This document shows, in pieces, positions 6,795 through 6,843 of a stretch of 6,843 nt of DNA. Origin of the DNA: an uncultured Flavobacteriales bacterium. GTDB taxonomy: Bacteria > Bacteroidota > Bacteroidia > Flavobacteriales_D > Sanyastnellaceae. How positions within the stretch are numbered: position 1 is the first letter of the stretch; every line of letters begins with the position of its first letter. Below the pieces are notes generated by a model that had not been told where the DNA came from, did no database searches, and saw only the letters and a program-made list of their open reading frames with translations. The position numbers and the translations under genes were made by a program. The stretch spans positions 1 through 6,843 of the forward strand of contig CALCNZ010000411.1 of NCBI GenBank assembly GCA_937897625.1. The letters run 5' to 3'.

Positions 6795-6843
6795 AGATCG
6801 GAAGAGCACACGTCTGAACTCCAGTCACCGATGTTTATCTCGT
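6795..6843 (+). other. Illumina TruSeq-type adapter contamination, not genomic
   Basis: The last 49 bases are sequencing-library adapter joined to the end of the genomic sequence. They begin AGATCGGAAGAGCACACG and continue through CTGAACTCCAGTCAC (ending 6828), which is the standard adapter read into by Illumina read 1. Then come CGATGTTT (6829-6836), in the index position, and ATCTCGT (6837-6843), the start of the constant segment after the index. In the tilS frame it translates to RSEEHTSELQSP, a recognisable contaminant peptide. The 34-base constant part is matched from memory without mismatch. Reading CGATGTTT as an eight-base index is inference. Confidence 0.98.

Overview
The window looks like a piece of a Bacteroidota chromosome, probably a flavobacterial or related marine-type lineage. 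The evidence is a LytTR regulator paired with a Reg_prop/Y_Y_Y sensor kinase, a PabB and a Y-family polymerase that both read like Bacteroidota versions, the absence of Shine-Dalgarno sequences before the starts, and TAnnTTTG-type promoter elements before three genes. All genes lie on the + strand and are tightly packed. The largest gap is 70 bp, so no stretch over 300 bp lacks a gene.

Layout. (1) Positions 2-751 hold the 3' part of a LytTR response regulator whose start lies left of the window. (2) Two bases later, 754-3789 encodes a large membrane sensor histidine kinase: signal peptide, 14 propeller-blade repeats (two seven-bladed propellers), Y_Y_Y domain, one transmembrane helix and a LytS-type kinase. 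Genes 1 and 2 read as one two-component system. (3) Positions 3826-4113 encode a small lipoprotein with a strongly acidic tail and a lysine-rich C-terminus, behind its own promoter-like element. (4) Positions 4184-5404 encode a DinB/UmuC Y-family DNA polymerase. (5) Positions 5422-6639 encode aminodeoxychorismate synthase component I (PabB, folate pathway). (6) From 6642 the first 51 codons of tilS (tRNA-Ile lysidine synthetase) follow only two bases after pabB.

The most important observation concerns the right edge. Positions 6795-6843 are not genomic. They match the Illumina TruSeq-type adapter, followed by an index and the start of the flow-cell-side sequence. Real sequence therefore ends at 6794, and any protein read through this point carries an artificial tail. 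This also suggests that the window reaches the raw end of a small assembled contig.

The second observation is regulatory. The -7-like elements of dinB and pabB sit only 4-5 bases before their start codons. For dinB an in-frame stop 12 bases upstream leaves no alternative upstream start. Both genes may therefore be transcribed as leaderless or nearly leaderless mRNAs. I see no mobile element, RNA gene, CRISPR array or convincing terminator, and no clear sign of a new multi-gene system. The gene content is mostly ordinary housekeeping and sensing.
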